The notes: generated by a model from the letters alone, not told the origin. Shown: positions 8,725 through 17,668, numbered from the stretch's first letter. The stretch is DNA of 35,513 nt from Flavobacteriales bacterium (GCA_016702645.1 JADJDP010000040.1:1-35513); one strand, 5' to 3'. Numbers and translations are program-made.

Positions 8725-8732
8725 CAAAACTA
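8725..8732 (-). promoter_or_regulatory. -7 promoter box TAGTTTTG (minus strand)
   Basis: A perfect TAnnTTTG match on the minus strand, 27 nt before the OmpA ATG at 8697. No clear -33 TTG is visible upstream. It lies in the 193-bp region divergent from the MATE gene. Confidence 0.5.
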
Positions 8733-8890
8733 CCGGGCACTGAGAGCGGGCTTTGATGCGTCGTCGTGCAGGCTATCAACGGTTCAATGTGAGGTTGGGC
8801 CAGCGCGACCGGGTATTCCCGTTCCATCCGCATCTTGTGCGCCGGGCAACGCCAACTTTTCCGTCAGCGTCATTGGCCTTCTATTCCATC

Positions 8891-10282
8891 ATGTTCCTCC
8901 GACGCCTCTTCGACGTGTTCTTGGAAAGCCTCTCCGGCGAGGAGAAGGACTATACCGCCATGGCCATGCGCCGGGCGATCGTGCTCTTGAGCATCCCCAT
9001 GATCATGGAGATGGGGATGGAAGCGCTCTTCGCTCTGGTGGACACTTTCTTCGTTTCGAAGCTCGGCGTGGTGGCCACGGCGACCGTGGGTCTCACCGAA
9101 ACGCTCATGGTCCCGGTGTATTCCATCGCATGGGGATTGGGTATGGGCATTACCGCAGTGGTCGCCCGACGCACGGGGAGAAGAACAAGGGAAGGCGCGC
9201 GTGCGGCGGCCGGTCAGAGCCTGTTCATTGCACTGGTATGCGGACTGGTGCTGGCGGTACCATCGGTCGTGTTCGCCCCGGAGCTGCTTCAGCTCATGGG
9301 AGCGGAGCCGGAAGTACTGGCGGTTGCGGGTCCATATGCCCGCCTGATGTTTGCCAGCAATCTCATCGTTACGCTGCTCTTCGCCATGAACGCGGTGTTC
9401 CGTGGCGCGGGGAATGCGGGCATGGCATTACGCACGCTCGCGCTGGCGAACGGCATCAACATCGTACTGGACCCCTTGCTGATCTTCGGCGTGGGTCCCT
9501 TTCCGGAACTCGGCGTGCAGGGCGCAGCGGTCGCCACCACCATCGGTAGGACGATCGGTGTGATCTACCTCCTCTACAATCTCTTCCGCAAGGATGGCTT
9601 CTTCGCAGTGAGCCTGCCCGACCTGCGACCGGTGCGCGAGGTGCTCGTGGGGATCATCAAGATCTCGCTCGGTGGCATTGGACAGTTCCTAATCGCAAGC
9701 TTGAGCTGGGTCTTTCTTGTGCGTATCGTCGCTTCCTTCGGAACGGTGGCAGTGGGCGGTTACATGGTGGCGGTGCGCATCATCATCGTTGCATTGCTTC
9801 CGGCGTGGGGCATGGCGAACGCTGCTGCTACGCTCGTCGGCCAGAACCTCGGTGCCCAGCAACCCGATCGGGCTGCGCGAAGCGCTTGGTGGTGTGGTCA
9901 CTACAACATGGTCTTCATGTTGGCCGTCACCATCTTCTTCTGGGTCGCCTCTCCGTGGATCGTTTCCTTTTTCGATCAAGGACCGGAGGCCGATGCGCAT
10001 GCCATACTCGCGTTGCGGGTGATCAGTCTCGGCTACTTCTTCTACGGCTACGGCATGGTGCTGGCCCAAGCGCTCAACGGTGCTGGCGACAGCCTCACGC
10101 CCACTTGGCTCAACATTGTTTGCTTCTGGCTCATCGAGATCCCGCTCGCCTATGTGCTCGCGCTACCAATGGGCTTCGGCCCCATGGGAGTCTTCGCATC
10201 CGTGGCCATCAGCGAGAGCATTTTGGCGGTGCTCTGCGGTATCATCTTCCAACGCGGAAAGTGGAAGACAGTGAAGGTGTGA
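8891..10282 (+). CDS. MATE-family efflux transporter
   Basis: 463-aa inner-membrane antiporter of the multi-antimicrobial extrusion family, expected to export cationic drugs or metabolites using Na+ or H+. Twelve hydrophobic segments are visible; motifs such as SIPMIMEMGMEALFALVDTF near the N-terminus and GAGNAGMALRTLALANGINI, VLDPLLIFGVGPFPELGVQG in the middle are typical of NorM/DinF-like MATE proteins. ATG at 8891 (MFLRRLFDVFLESL) is chosen; the longer open frame back to 8753 adds basic, non-conserved residues. It lies 7 bp from the convergent redoxin gene end. Substrate is not predictable. Confidence 0.93.
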   Translation: MFLRRLFDVFLESLSGEEKDYTAMAMRRAIVLLSIPMIMEMGMEALFALVDTFFVSKLGVVATATVGLTETLMVPVYSIAWGLGMGITAVVARRTGRRTREGARAAAGQSLFIALVCGLVLAVPSVVFAPELLQLMGAEPEVLAVAGPYARLMFASNLIVTLLFAMNAVFRGAGNAGMALRTLALANGINIVLDPLLIFGVGPFPELGVQGAAVATTIGRTIGVIYLLYNLFRKDGFFAVSLPDLRPVREVLVGIIKISLGGIGQFLIASLSWVFLVRIVASFGTVAVGGYMVAVRIIIVALLPAWGMANAAATLVGQNLGAQQPDRAARSAWWCGHYNMVFMLAVTIFFWVASPWIVSFFDQGPEADAHAILALRVISLGYFFYGYGMVLAQALNGAGDSLTPTWLNIVCFWLIEIPLAYVLALPMGFGPMGVFASVAISESILAVLCGIIFQRGKWKTVKV

Positions 10283-10289
10283 CCCGGGA

Positions 10290-11020
10290 CTACTTCGCCA
10301 CGAAGCCCTTGGGCTTGCCCGCCTTGTACCACTTGAGCAAGGTGTCGATCATGTGCTCCATCTTCCTTGCATCGGCCCAGGTGCTGCGGAACACAAGGTT
10401 GCCATCGGCGTCCACCAAGTATGCGCCGTTGGGTGCTTTGCCGTACGCGGTGAAGACGGCATCGTCCAAGCCATCGATGAGCACGGGGATCTTGCCAAGT
10501 TGTGCGAAGTCCTTCGCGTAGGCGGCCTTCTCGTATTCGCTTTTTGGTTGCGGATAGAGCTTGAACGACTTTCCATCGCCGGGATGCAATTCGCGACCGT
10601 AGATCACGAAGAGCTGGACGTCCTCGTTCTTGTATTTCTGCGCAAGACGGCTCCAGCGGTCGATCTGCACGCGAAGGAGGGTTGCTGATACTGCCGAACA
10701 TGAAGGCGCGGATCTTACCCTGGTTGGCCTTCAGCGAGTAGCGACCTTCCTGCTGTGCGATCGGTAGATCGAAATCGTGTGTAACGGGTTCCATCCCGTG
10801 CCCTTCGCTGTATGCCCGCAGCTCGCGTATGGTCTGCCGCATGAGCTTGTCGAAGTTCATGCGCCAGATGTTCACCTGCTTGCGCATGCGCTTGATCTCC
10901 TCCTTGCTGTATGCGTTCAGGTAATAATCCAGGTCATCGTGGAAGATGAGCGCGGTGTCCGTGGCGTACCAGCTAGGGTCCCAGTTGTTCAACTGGGCGT
11001 TCCGCACTGAAGAGGAGCAT
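10290..11020 (-). CDS. Deiodinase-like thioredoxin-fold protein lacking the active-site Cys/Sec, frameshifted
   Basis: Redoxin/iodothyronine-deiodinase-like protein of about 242 aa after repair. The N-terminal region (about 100 aa: NNWDPSWYATDTALIFHDDL, then basic helices) leads to KANQGKIRAFMFGSISNPPS, then QIDRWSRLAQKYKNEDVQLF, VIYGRELHPGDG and GKIPVLIDGLDDAVFTAYGK. Deiodinase relatives have FGSxTC/U-PPF where this has GSISNPPS, so Asn (codon AAC) replaces the nucleophile. The halves are joined near 10672-10680 by one extra base. The start is unclear: ATG at 11020 needs a further shift near 11008, or GTG at 11007 is used. Last gene of the operon that begins at 14456. Function may be structural rather than redox. 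Confidence 0.7.
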
Positions 11021-11057
11021 GGACTGTCGAGCAGGAGAGGGGGCGGCCCTGGGCTTT

Positions 11058-11449
11058 TCAGCCCAGGAAGATGAGTTCCACCCATTCTTCAGGCCCGAGC
11101 CGCAGTTCACGCAGCCGCAGTTCCACGCTCCAGTGCGTCACCGGTGCATCATCCCGCAGCTCGACCGGCTTGTAGGGCCACCGGGTGATCTCCCCGAAAG
11201 ACCGGTTCCGGCCATGTGTTGTTGTAAAGCAGGCTGAAGCGCATGGTCTGGGTGATCCACCACCAGCTTGCGTTCATCAGGACCATGTGCAATGGTGGTC
11301 ACCACCAAGGCCGCGCGGTACAGGCGATGGTACCAGCCTTTGTGCGGGGTGCGGAAGAGCGCTTGGCGGAACTCCAGCCTCGGCATCGAATTGCCATTGA
11401 ACCACACTACGGGCTGGCGTTGGTCCATACGAACGTGCTGGAGCGCCAT
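11058..11449 (-). CDS. Hypothetical protein, 129 aa after frame repair
   Basis: I do not recognise this family. ATG at 11449 is 5 bp after the stop of the helix-hairpin-helix gene, so it is in the same operon. Frame 1 reads RQPVVWFNGNSMPRLEFRQA and YRAALVVTTIAHGPDERKLV; a second frame continues TQTMRFSLLYNNTWPEPVFR; a third ends YKPVELRDDAPVTHWSVELR and WVELIFLG. Two single extra bases (near 11243-11248 and 11178-11184) explain the shifts. There is no signal peptide or TM segment. It is probably cytoplasmic and beta-rich. The following gene starts within about 40-50 bp. Confidence 0.6.
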
Positions 11450-11454
11450 GCCGA

Positions 11455-13629
11455 CTAGAAGGTCCAGCGCACCTGTAGCTTCAAGTCGCTGCGCACGTTG
11501 CCTGCCACTTCCTGCAGGCCGCTACTGATCACCGTCTGGTTCCGATAGATCCACGCACCGTACCGCAGCCATACATCCACCCGGCGCAATGGGGTAACGC
11601 GCGCCATGCCGTACCAACGAACTCCACGTCCGTAGTAAGCCGGTATGCTGAACACGCCGATCAGGTCGTTCTCGTAAGCGTACACGCGTGCGTCGTACCC
11701 GCCGCTTTCAAAAAGTGCGAAACGTGCGGTGAGTTCAACGGGGCTCTTCATGGGGCGGTGCACGATGTCCTGGTAAAGCAGGAAGCCATGTTGCAATGGA
11801 GCACTGCCGCGCTGGTAGTCCACCGTTTCGATACGACTGCGGAGGCTCACGCTGTTGCTGACCTTGCAGCTCACGTTCACCCGATAGTTGGTCTGCTCGG
11901 CGCGCACCAACGGATCGATCCCATCGATGTCCTCAGCGGTGTTCTTCGCCTTGTCCTGGTGACGGACACGCGCATAGATCTCCACCTTCTTGCTCGGTCG
12001 CCAATTCACCTGCGCCAGCCAGTCGAAACCGGATGAGGGTGCATTGGTGAGGTAGCGCAGCCATGGGAAACTGAAACGGTCCACATAGGCGTTCACCTGC
12101 CACATTCGGTTCGGGCGGATCTCGATGCCGGTGAACACACCGCGCTCGTTCCACGGGTTGGTGCCCTCGGCGAAGGCCACGCTGTAGAGGCCGTGGAAGT
12201 CGCGGCCATAGTCCCGGAAGAGCAAGCTCATACTGACACGCTTGTCCAAGGCGATGAGCAAGCCGGTGTTCATCGCCATGCCACCGTTGGCACTCTGCGC
12301 CACTTCTCCGAACCAGGTGAAGTTGCGGTAGAGCAGGTTCCAATCCACGCCGACCGTGGTGTTCTCGTTCCCTTGGAAGTCGTACTGGTTGTACGGCTTC
12401 GTGTCACGCGCGAGCGTGGCGTCGTAGCCGACATGCGCTGCGGTGGCACCAATGCTGAACGTGGAGCTGCGGTAGCGCACATGGCCACCAACGATCTGCT
12501 CATCAACGCTCTTGCGTTTACCGATCTCGCTCGGGGTGCGATGGAACCCGTCCTCCAGGAAGCTGCTGAACGCAAGGTCCTCGATGTTGGTGCCCAACGT
12601 GTCCGTTCCGGAGCCGATCGAAGTAACGTTCCCGTCGATCTTCTTCTTGGAAAAGAAACCCGTGATCTCCCACTTCTTCGCCAACGCGAATGTGGCAGCC
12701 GCGCCGCGCATGTACAGGTTCTCGTTCACGCTCGTATACGGCGCAAGCCCAACACCATTGCGTTTCACGTTGAGCGAGAAGCTGCTCTTGCTCGCGAACG
12801 CCAGCCCGTTCCAGAAGGTGAGGCCCTGCCCGAACTGCGCGGAGTAGTCACCGATGGCCAAGGCCTTCAGCCGACCGATGTTGCGCACGAAGAGATGGGC
12901 ACTGTAGAAGTCGTAGCCGTCCGGTCGGGATCCCTTGAAGAACTCCTCGCCCTCGTCCTTTTCCGCCGTGAAACCGAAGCTCACGTTCTGTCGGTAGCGA
13001 AAGCGGTAGCGCGTGCAGATCCGGTAGGGACCGCCCAGATAGACCTTGTTGTTGGCGCGCAGCGAGTCGCGTACGCGATCATCGCCGAAGTCCGGGAGCG
13101 CATCACCATCCGCATCGTAGTACTCCGAACCGAAGAAGTTCTTCCGGTCCATGAAGCCCTTGCGCTCTTCGATGTTCATCGTGCTGCGCAGGATCACTTC
13201 ATGGCTCCCTTGCTTCAGCATTTCCTTCAGCGACGCGGTGCTGCCCAATGCGTTCTCGCGCACGTTCACGAAGGGGCGCACGAGATTGATCGTGTTCACG
13301 TCCCACCCGTTGATGGTCTGCAGCTCGTAGAGGCTTTGCAATTTTCCGTTGCGCTGCACGTGTTGCAGCAGGCTGCTGATCTGCACATCGTTCAGGAGCA
13401 TGAGCGATGTGAGGTCTTGCGTTGTTGCGCTGTTGAGGTCGATGGGGTCCTGGTAGTGGTCCGTGAGGATCTGGAAAAGCGCGGTGAGGTCCACATCCGC
13501 ATCACCGCCCACCTGTTCAGCGGCCGCTTCGATCCGCTGTTCGATAACATCGCGCGGCACGTTGTCCACTTGCGCGCTCCCAGTGAAGGTGAGCGAGGCA
13601 ACAACGACCAATGCGAGAACGCGTCTCAC
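11455..13629 (-). CDS. Helix-hairpin-helix domain outer-membrane protein
   Basis: 724 aa with a signal peptide (RVLALVVVASLTFTGSAQ). Residues about 55-120 are a helix-hairpin-helix repeat region (DPIDLNSATTQDLTSLMLLN, LQSLYELQTINGWDVNTINL) of the ComEA-like type; in Bacteroidota this occurs in exported proteins where DNA binding is not established. The remaining 600 residues are alternating amphipathic strands with many aromatic ends (for example VSFGFTAEKDEGEEFFKGSR) finishing RSDLKLQVRWTF, a beta-barrel-type C-terminus with terminal Phe. It overlaps the upstream PorV-like gene by 4 bp, implying coupled translation and perhaps a common complex. Function is unknown. Confidence 0.85.
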   Translation of the reverse strand: MRRVLALVVVASLTFTGSAQVDNVPRDVIEQRIEAAAEQVGGDADVDLTALFQILTDHYQDPIDLNSATTQDLTSLMLLNDVQISSLLQHVQRNGKLQSLYELQTINGWDVNTINLVRPFVNVRENALGSTASLKEMLKQGSHEVILRSTMNIEERKGFMDRKNFFGSEYYDADGDALPDFGDDRVRDSLRANNKVYLGGPYRICTRYRFRYRQNVSFGFTAEKDEGEEFFKGSRPDGYDFYSAHLFVRNIGRLKALAIGDYSAQFGQGLTFWNGLAFASKSSFSLNVKRNGVGLAPYTSVNENLYMRGAAATFALAKKWEITGFFSKKKIDGNVTSIGSGTDTLGTNIEDLAFSSFLEDGFHRTPSEIGKRKSVDEQIVGGHVRYRSSTFSIGATAAHVGYDATLARDTKPYNQYDFQGNENTTVGVDWNLLYRNFTWFGEVAQSANGGMAMNTGLLIALDKRVSMSLLFRDYGRDFHGLYSVAFAEGTNPWNERGVFTGIEIRPNRMWQVNAYVDRFSFPWLRYLTNAPSSGFDWLAQVNWRPSKKVEIYARVRHQDKAKNTAEDIDGIDPLVRAEQTNYRVNVSCKVSNSVSLRSRIETVDYQRGSAPLQHGFLLYQDIVHRPMKSPVELTARFALFESGGYDARVYAYENDLIGVFSIPAYYGRGVRWYGMARVTPLRRVDVWLRYGAWIYRNQTVISSGLQEVAGNVRSDLKLQVRWTF

Positions 13630-14456
13630 TTGAACCGGTAGTTCAGGTTGAGCATGGGCGTTGGGCCCAACTGTGAGCGCAAGGCCACTGCGAGATCGAT
13701 GTCCAGTTGCTTCAGCCGGAAGCCAGCGCCGAAATGTCCCTGCACTGCAGCCGTGCTGATCCCGGTACGCAAGTACAACACCTTGTTCGGCATGTACTCC
13801 ACCCCGAAACGGAAGCGTTCGTCGCGGTCGATGTCCTTCTCCACCTCGGCGGTCACGGTGAGTTTGCTGCTGGCGATCCAGCCGAAGCCAGCCCGCAACA
13901 GGGTGGGCACGCGTTCATCGAGCGTCACGTTGCTCTCGGTGGTCGCATCGAGCTTCGCGCGGTTGGGATTGTAGACATGTGCGCCCAGCCAGAGTTCATC
14001 GGTGAGTTTGGCTTGCACACCCAACTCAGCGGTGAAAGCGCTCGTGCTTCCATAATTGTTGCCGAGTTGCACACCGAGGTAGTCGAGCTGCACGGCTGCG
14101 CGCAGTCCGTCACCGAAGCGCATGGCATAGGCCAGGCTGGCGCGCGTCTCATTGTACAGGTCGTAACCGAAGCGATCGGCCCCAACACCGAAGGTGCCTT
14201 TGCCCACCGGGATCGCGAAGGCCAGTCCTTGGTGTGCGAGATCCTCAGACAGAAAGTGCCGTTGGTAAAAAATGCCAGCCACCGGTTTGTCCAGCCCGGC
14301 GAGACCGGCCGGGTTCAGGCGCACGCTCCACAGATCGGTGAGCGTGAGACCCGTGCCACCCATGCCCAGGAAGCGAGCACCAACGGGCAGTGGGTCGCCG
14401 CCAGCGAAGCAATGGAATGAGGCGAGCAGGAGAAAGGCTAGGAGCGGTCGGCGCAT
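13626..14456 (-). CDS. PorV/PorQ-like outer-membrane beta-barrel protein
   Basis: 276-aa protein with signal peptide (RPLLAFLLLASFHCFAGG). The motif VGARFLGMGGTGLTLTDLWS followed by SVRLNPAGLAGLDKP is the hallmark of the PorV/PorQ/FadL-like barrel family, where the first strand and the NPAGL turn are conserved. Repeated strand patterns end in LNLNYRFK. Some family members shuttle type IX cargo, but specific orthology to PorV or PorQ cannot be decided here. ATG at 14456 is preferred to a GTG at 14465. First gene of a four-gene minus-strand operon. Confidence 0.85.
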   Translation of the reverse strand: MRRPLLAFLLLASFHCFAGGDPLPVGARFLGMGGTGLTLTDLWSVRLNPAGLAGLDKPVAGIFYQRHFLSEDLAHQGLAFAIPVGKGTFGVGADRFGYDLYNETRASLAYAMRFGDGLRAAVQLDYLGVQLGNNYGSTSAFTAELGVQAKLTDELWLGAHVYNPNRAKLDATTESNVTLDERVPTLLRAGFGWIASSKLTVTAEVEKDIDRDERFRFGVEYMPNKVLYLRTGISTAAVQGHFGAGFRLKQLDIDLAVALRSQLGPTPMLNLNYRFK

Positions 14457-14505
14457 TTGTTCCACCCGCTACCGGTCCATGAGCCGGAATTGCTGCGGGG
14501 GTGTC

Positions 14506-14513
14506 CGAATGTA
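14506..14513 (-). promoter_or_regulatory. -7-like promoter box TACATTCG (minus strand)
   Basis: TACATTCG on the minus strand about 50 nt before the PorV-like ATG. It fits the same consensus as the other boxes but leaves a real leader. It is divergent from the hpt box at 14561. Confidence 0.4.
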
Positions 14514-14560
14514 GGAGTTCATCGTGAGGCATGTGTTCCGGCCCCCCTCGCAGCGATCTC

Positions 14561-14568
14561 TACCTTCG
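14561..14568 (+). promoter_or_regulatory. -7-like promoter box TACCTTCG before hpt
   Basis: TACCTTCG ends 8 nt before the hpt ATG at 14577. It is the likely promoter of the hpt-adk-obg-PAP2-crcB-pafA operon with a very short leader. Confidence 0.45.
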
Positions 14569-14576
14569 CCCGCCCA

Positions 14577-15122
14577 ATGCAACGCGTACGCCTGCACGAC
14601 AAGGACTTCGAGCTCTTCATCCCCGAGAGCGAGGTGAACGCGGCCATCGACCGGCTGGCCGGTGAACTACGGGTAAGGTACAATGGTAAACGGCCGCTCT
14701 TCATAGGCGTGCTCAATGGAGCCTTCTTCTTCGCTGCTGAACTGGTGAAGCGCCTCGATATCGAGTGCGAGATCACCTTCGTGAAGGTGGCCAGCTACCA
14801 CGGCACGCGCAGCACTGGAAAGGTGAGCGAACTCATCGGGTTGAACGAACGCATCGAAGGTCGCCATGTGGTGGTACTGGAGGATATCGTTGACACGGGT
14901 AATACCGTCCGCTACATCATGGACGCGCTCAACGAGCATCATCCCGCGAGCGTGAGCATAGCAGCATTGCTCTTCAAGCCGGATGCGTACACGCAGGATA
15001 TCCCGATCGAGCATGTTGCGGTGCGCATTCCCAACGCCTTCGTTGTCGGCAGCGGGCTCGATCATGATGGGCTCGGCCGCAATCTGCCGGGTATCTACAA
15101 GATCATCAACTCTGGACAATGA
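14577..15122 (+). CDS. hpt: Hypoxanthine phosphoribosyltransferase
   Basis: Purine salvage enzyme that joins hypoxanthine or guanine to PRPP, giving IMP or GMP. 181 aa, normal length. The PRPP-binding motif VVVLEDIVDTGNTVRYIMDA is intact, and the FIGVLNGAFFFAAELVKRL region and FVKVASYHGTRSTGKV loop fit HPRT. The C-terminal part AFVVGSGLDHDGLGRNLPGI holds the hypoxanthine-binding and DxDxxGRxxP-like segments. The start MQRVRLHDKDFE sits just after a promoter-like box. Its stop overlaps the adk ATG by 4 bp. Confidence 0.95.
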   Translation: MQRVRLHDKDFELFIPESEVNAAIDRLAGELRVRYNGKRPLFIGVLNGAFFFAAELVKRLDIECEITFVKVASYHGTRSTGKVSELIGLNERIEGRHVVVLEDIVDTGNTVRYIMDALNEHHPASVSIAALLFKPDAYTQDIPIEHVAVRIPNAFVVGSGLDHDGLGRNLPGIYKIINSGQ

Positions 15123-15691
15123 GCAAATTGAACATCGTCCTGTTCGGTCCTCCGGGGGCCGGCAAGGGAACGCAGAGCGAATTCCTGATCAAGAAGTACG
15201 ACCTCGTTCATTTGAGCACCGGCGACCTGTTGCGTGCGGAGACCAAGGCCGAGACCGAGTTGGGGATCCAGGCGAAGGAGTTGATGGACCGCGGTGACCT
15301 CGTTGCCGATCACATCGTCATCGGCATGATCCGCAACAAGATGGAAGCGAACCTCAAGGCCAAAGGGTTCATCTTCGATGGTTTCCCACGAACACGCGCA
15401 CAGGCCGAGGCATTGGATGAAATGCTCGAGGTCAAGGAAGAGCCCATCACCGCCATGCTCTCACTGGAGGTTGCCGAGGAGGAGTTGGTACGACGCCTGC
15501 TCGGTCGCGGTGCCACCAGCGGTCGTGTCGACGACAAGGACGAGGCCGTGATACGCAATCGCATACGCACTTACGAAAAGGACACCGCACCATTGAAGGA
15601 GTACTACACCAGCCAAGGCAAGTACAAGGCGATCGATGGTATCGGTTCCGTTGCCGAGATCACCGATAGGCTGGTGAAAGCGATCGCTTGA
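15119..15691 (+). CDS. adk: Adenylate kinase, short form
   Basis: Catalyses ATP + AMP to 2 ADP. The Walker A motif GPPGAGKGTQ is at residues 10-19, the AMP-binding region HLSTGDLLRAE and FDGFPRTRAQAEAL are present, and the RLLGRGATSGRVDD segment with NRIRTYEKDTAPL carries the catalytic arginines. At 190 aa it is the short type without a zinc-binding LID, as in many Bacteroidota. It is translationally coupled to hpt by an ATGA overlap and lies 22 bp before obg. Confidence 0.97.
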   Translation: MSKLNIVLFGPPGAGKGTQSEFLIKKYDLVHLSTGDLLRAETKAETELGIQAKELMDRGDLVADHIVIGMIRNKMEANLKAKGFIFDGFPRTRAQAEALDEMLEVKEEPITAMLSLEVAEEELVRRLLGRGATSGRVDDKDEAVIRNRIRTYEKDTAPLKEYYTSQGKYKAIDGIGSVAEITDRLVKAIA

Positions 15692-15713
15692 TCCGGCGTT
15701 CACCACTGCGAGC

Positions 15714-16728
15714 ATGAACTTCATCGATCACATCCGTATCGAGTGCCGCAGCGGCAAAGGCGGGAAGGGGAGCGCGCATTTGCGCCGGGAGAAATACATG
15801 CCCAAGGGTGGCCCCGATGGTGGGGACGGCGGTCGTGGTGGTAATGTCATTGTCCGGGGCAACGGTCAACTGTGGACCCTGCTCCATCTGCGCTACACCA
15901 AGCATGTGATCGCCGAGGATGGTGCCATGGGTACCAGCAACCAGAGCAGCGGCCTCAGTGGCAAGGACCAGGTGATCGAAGTGCCCTTGGGAACGGTGGT
16001 GAAGGACAATGAGACCGGCGAGGTCATGTGCGAGGTGACCACGCATGGCGAAGAACACATCCTGCTTGCCGGCGGGAGAGGTGGGCTGGGCAACCAGCAC
16101 TTCAAGAGCAGCACCATGCAGACCCCGCGCTTCGCGCAACCCGGTGAGCCCGGGCCTCAACAAGTGGGTGGTGATGGAGTTGAAGGTGCTCGCCGATGTG
16201 GGCCTCGTGGGTTTCCCCAACGCGGGCAAGAGCACGTTGTTGAGCGTCGTAACGGCCGCCAAACCGAAGATCGCCGACTACGCGTTCACAACGCTGGTGC
16301 CCAATTTGGGCATCGTGCCGTACCGGGACCACCAGAGTTTCATCATGGCCGATATTCCGGGCATCATCGAAGGAGCGAGCGAAGGCAAGGGACTTGGATT
16401 GCGTTTTCTACGCCACATCGAACGGAACAGCGTGTTGCTGTTCATGGTACCGGCCGATAGCAGCGATGTGAAGAAGGACTATAAGATCCTGTTGAACGAA
16501 CTGGAGCAATACTCCCCCGAGTTGTTGGACAAGGACCGCGTGCTCGCCATCACCAAGTGCGACATGCTCGATGAGGAGATGATGAAGCAGATGAAGAAGG
16601 AATTGCCCAAGGGCGTCGAACACGTGATGATCAGCAGTGTGGCGCAATTCGGGCTCGAAGACTTGAAGGACACCCTCTGGAAGAAGCTTCACCGCGCACC
16701 CGTGGTGAAAGACGATACCTGGTCATGA
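15714..16728 (+). CDS. obg: GTPase Obg/ObgE, one frameshift
   Basis: Ribosome-associated GTPase needed for 50S assembly; essential in most bacteria. The glycine-rich Obg fold is at the N-terminus (MNFIDHIRIECRSGKGGKGS, KGGPDGGDGGRGGNVIVRG), then the G domain with G1 GFPNAGKSTL, G3 DIPGIIEGAS and G4-like TKCD. The frame shifts at a GGG run near 16149-16155 (one extra base), after QPGEPG and before VVMELKVLADVGLVGFPNAG. The repaired product is about 337 aa, normal. An essential gene with one homopolymer shift points to an assembly error. It overlaps the PAP2 gene by 4 bp. Confidence 0.95.
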
Positions 16729-17306
16729 GTTTTATGGAACGCCTCGACGCGCTGGACCGCGAGGCCTTCCTTGCCATCAACGGTGCGCACGCTCCATGGG
16801 CGGATGGTTTGATGCAGGCGGTGAGCAGCATGGTGCTCTGGTTCCCGCTCTATGTGTTCTTCCTATACCTCTTGCAACGCCGGTTCGGTTGGAAGTCCCT
16901 CGGCTGGAGCGCGCTCCTTCTTGCGGTCATGATCCTGTTCAGCGACAAGGGTTCGGTGGTGCTCTTCAAGGAAACCGTGCAACGCCTTCGTCCCTGTCAT
17001 GAACCAACTTTGGCGGGCTTGGTGCATCTGGTACCACAAGGATGCGGTGGCCAGTTCGGTTTCGTGTCATCGCATGCCAGCAATCACTTCGCCATCGCCC
17101 TGTTCATGATAGGTGCTTTGCGCGGATCACCGCGATGGGCGGCCTTGGCCCTGATCGCATGGGCCGCGCTGATCTGTTACAGCCGCGTTTACCTGGGTGT
17201 CCACTATCCAGGTGATGTGATCGCGGGTGCGCTCTACGGTGCGCTCATCGGTAGCATCTTCGCACTGGCACATCGGAAGTTGATGACCCGAACAGTTATC
17301 GAATGA
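16725..17306 (+). CDS. PAP2-family phosphatase
   Basis: 193-aa membrane phosphatase of the phosphatidic acid phosphatase type 2 family. The three signature motifs are visible: KETVQRLRP (motif 1), SSHASNHF (motif 2, with PSGH-like replaced by SSHAS) and SRVYLGVHYPGDV (motif 3). About six TM segments. Likely acts on undecaprenyl pyrophosphate or lipid phosphates at the outer face of the inner membrane, which cannot be separated from sequence alone. Overlaps both neighbours by 4 bp, so it is translated with obg and crcB. Confidence 0.92.
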   Translation: MSFMERLDALDREAFLAINGAHAPWADGLMQAVSSMVLWFPLYVFFLYLLQRRFGWKSLGWSALLLAVMILFSDKGSVVLFKETVQRLRPCHEPTLAGLVHLVPQGCGGQFGFVSSHASNHFAIALFMIGALRGSPRWAALALIAWAALICYSRVYLGVHYPGDVIAGALYGALIGSIFALAHRKLMTRTVIE

Positions 17307-17668
17307 ACATCTGGCTCGCGGTCTTCCTTGGTGGTGGTGCGGGAAGCATGGTGCGCTTTGCCATTTCACGCGGTTTCGTCGCACTTCAGTTGAAGGGCGC
17401 TTTCCCTTGGGCCACGTTAACGAGCAACGTACTTGCCACTGCGCTCCTCGCAGTGGTTGATTTGCGCATGGACGTGCAGCAGCCGGGTCGTGAACAATGG
17501 CAGGCGCTTCTGGCCATCGGCTTTTGCGGAGGCTTCAGCACGCTCAGTACCTTCAGCTACGAGAATTACCAATTGCTGCGTGATGGCTTGTTCTGGTTTG
17601 CCATTGCGAACATGCTCATCAGTGTATCGCTTGGCATCCTTGTCTTCCACCTCTTCCATGCACGATGA
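17303..17668 (+). CDS. crcB: Fluoride ion channel CrcB/Fluc
   Basis: 121-aa membrane protein with four TM segments. The motifs GGGAGSMVRFAIS near the N-terminus, TLTSNVLATALLAV (the conserved Asn) and GFCGGFSTLSTFSYEN (the GFCGGxTTFSTF signature) define the family. It exports fluoride as a dual-topology dimer. No fluoride riboswitch can precede it directly, because it overlaps the PAP2 gene by 4 bp; expression would follow the operon. It also overlaps pafA by 4 bp. Confidence 0.96.
   Translation: MNIWLAVFLGGGAGSMVRFAISRGFVALQLKGAFPWATLTSNVLATALLAVVDLRMDVQQPGREQWQALLAIGFCGGFSTLSTFSYENYQLLRDGLFWFAIANMLISVSLGILVFHLFHAR

Noticed and set aside
10660..10700. Selenocysteine codon in the deiodinase-like protein
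   Set aside because: The residue at the nucleophile position is AAC and no TGA or Cys codon is found there in any frame; no SECIS-like element was seen.
11019..11085. Upstream extension of the deiodinase-like gene to 11085
   Set aside because: The extra residues are proline- and leucine-rich, not conserved in style, and overlap the end of the preceding unknown gene.
12193..13641. Long plus-strand open frame (about 480 aa) opposite the helix-hairpin-helix gene
   Set aside because: It is antisense to a gene with a clear signal peptide and barrel pattern; its translation is low in hydrophobic pattern and shows codon-shadow composition.
17303..17668. Fluoride riboswitch controlling crcB
   Set aside because: The gene starts inside the PAP2 coding region with a 4-bp overlap, leaving no leader for a riboswitch directly upstream.
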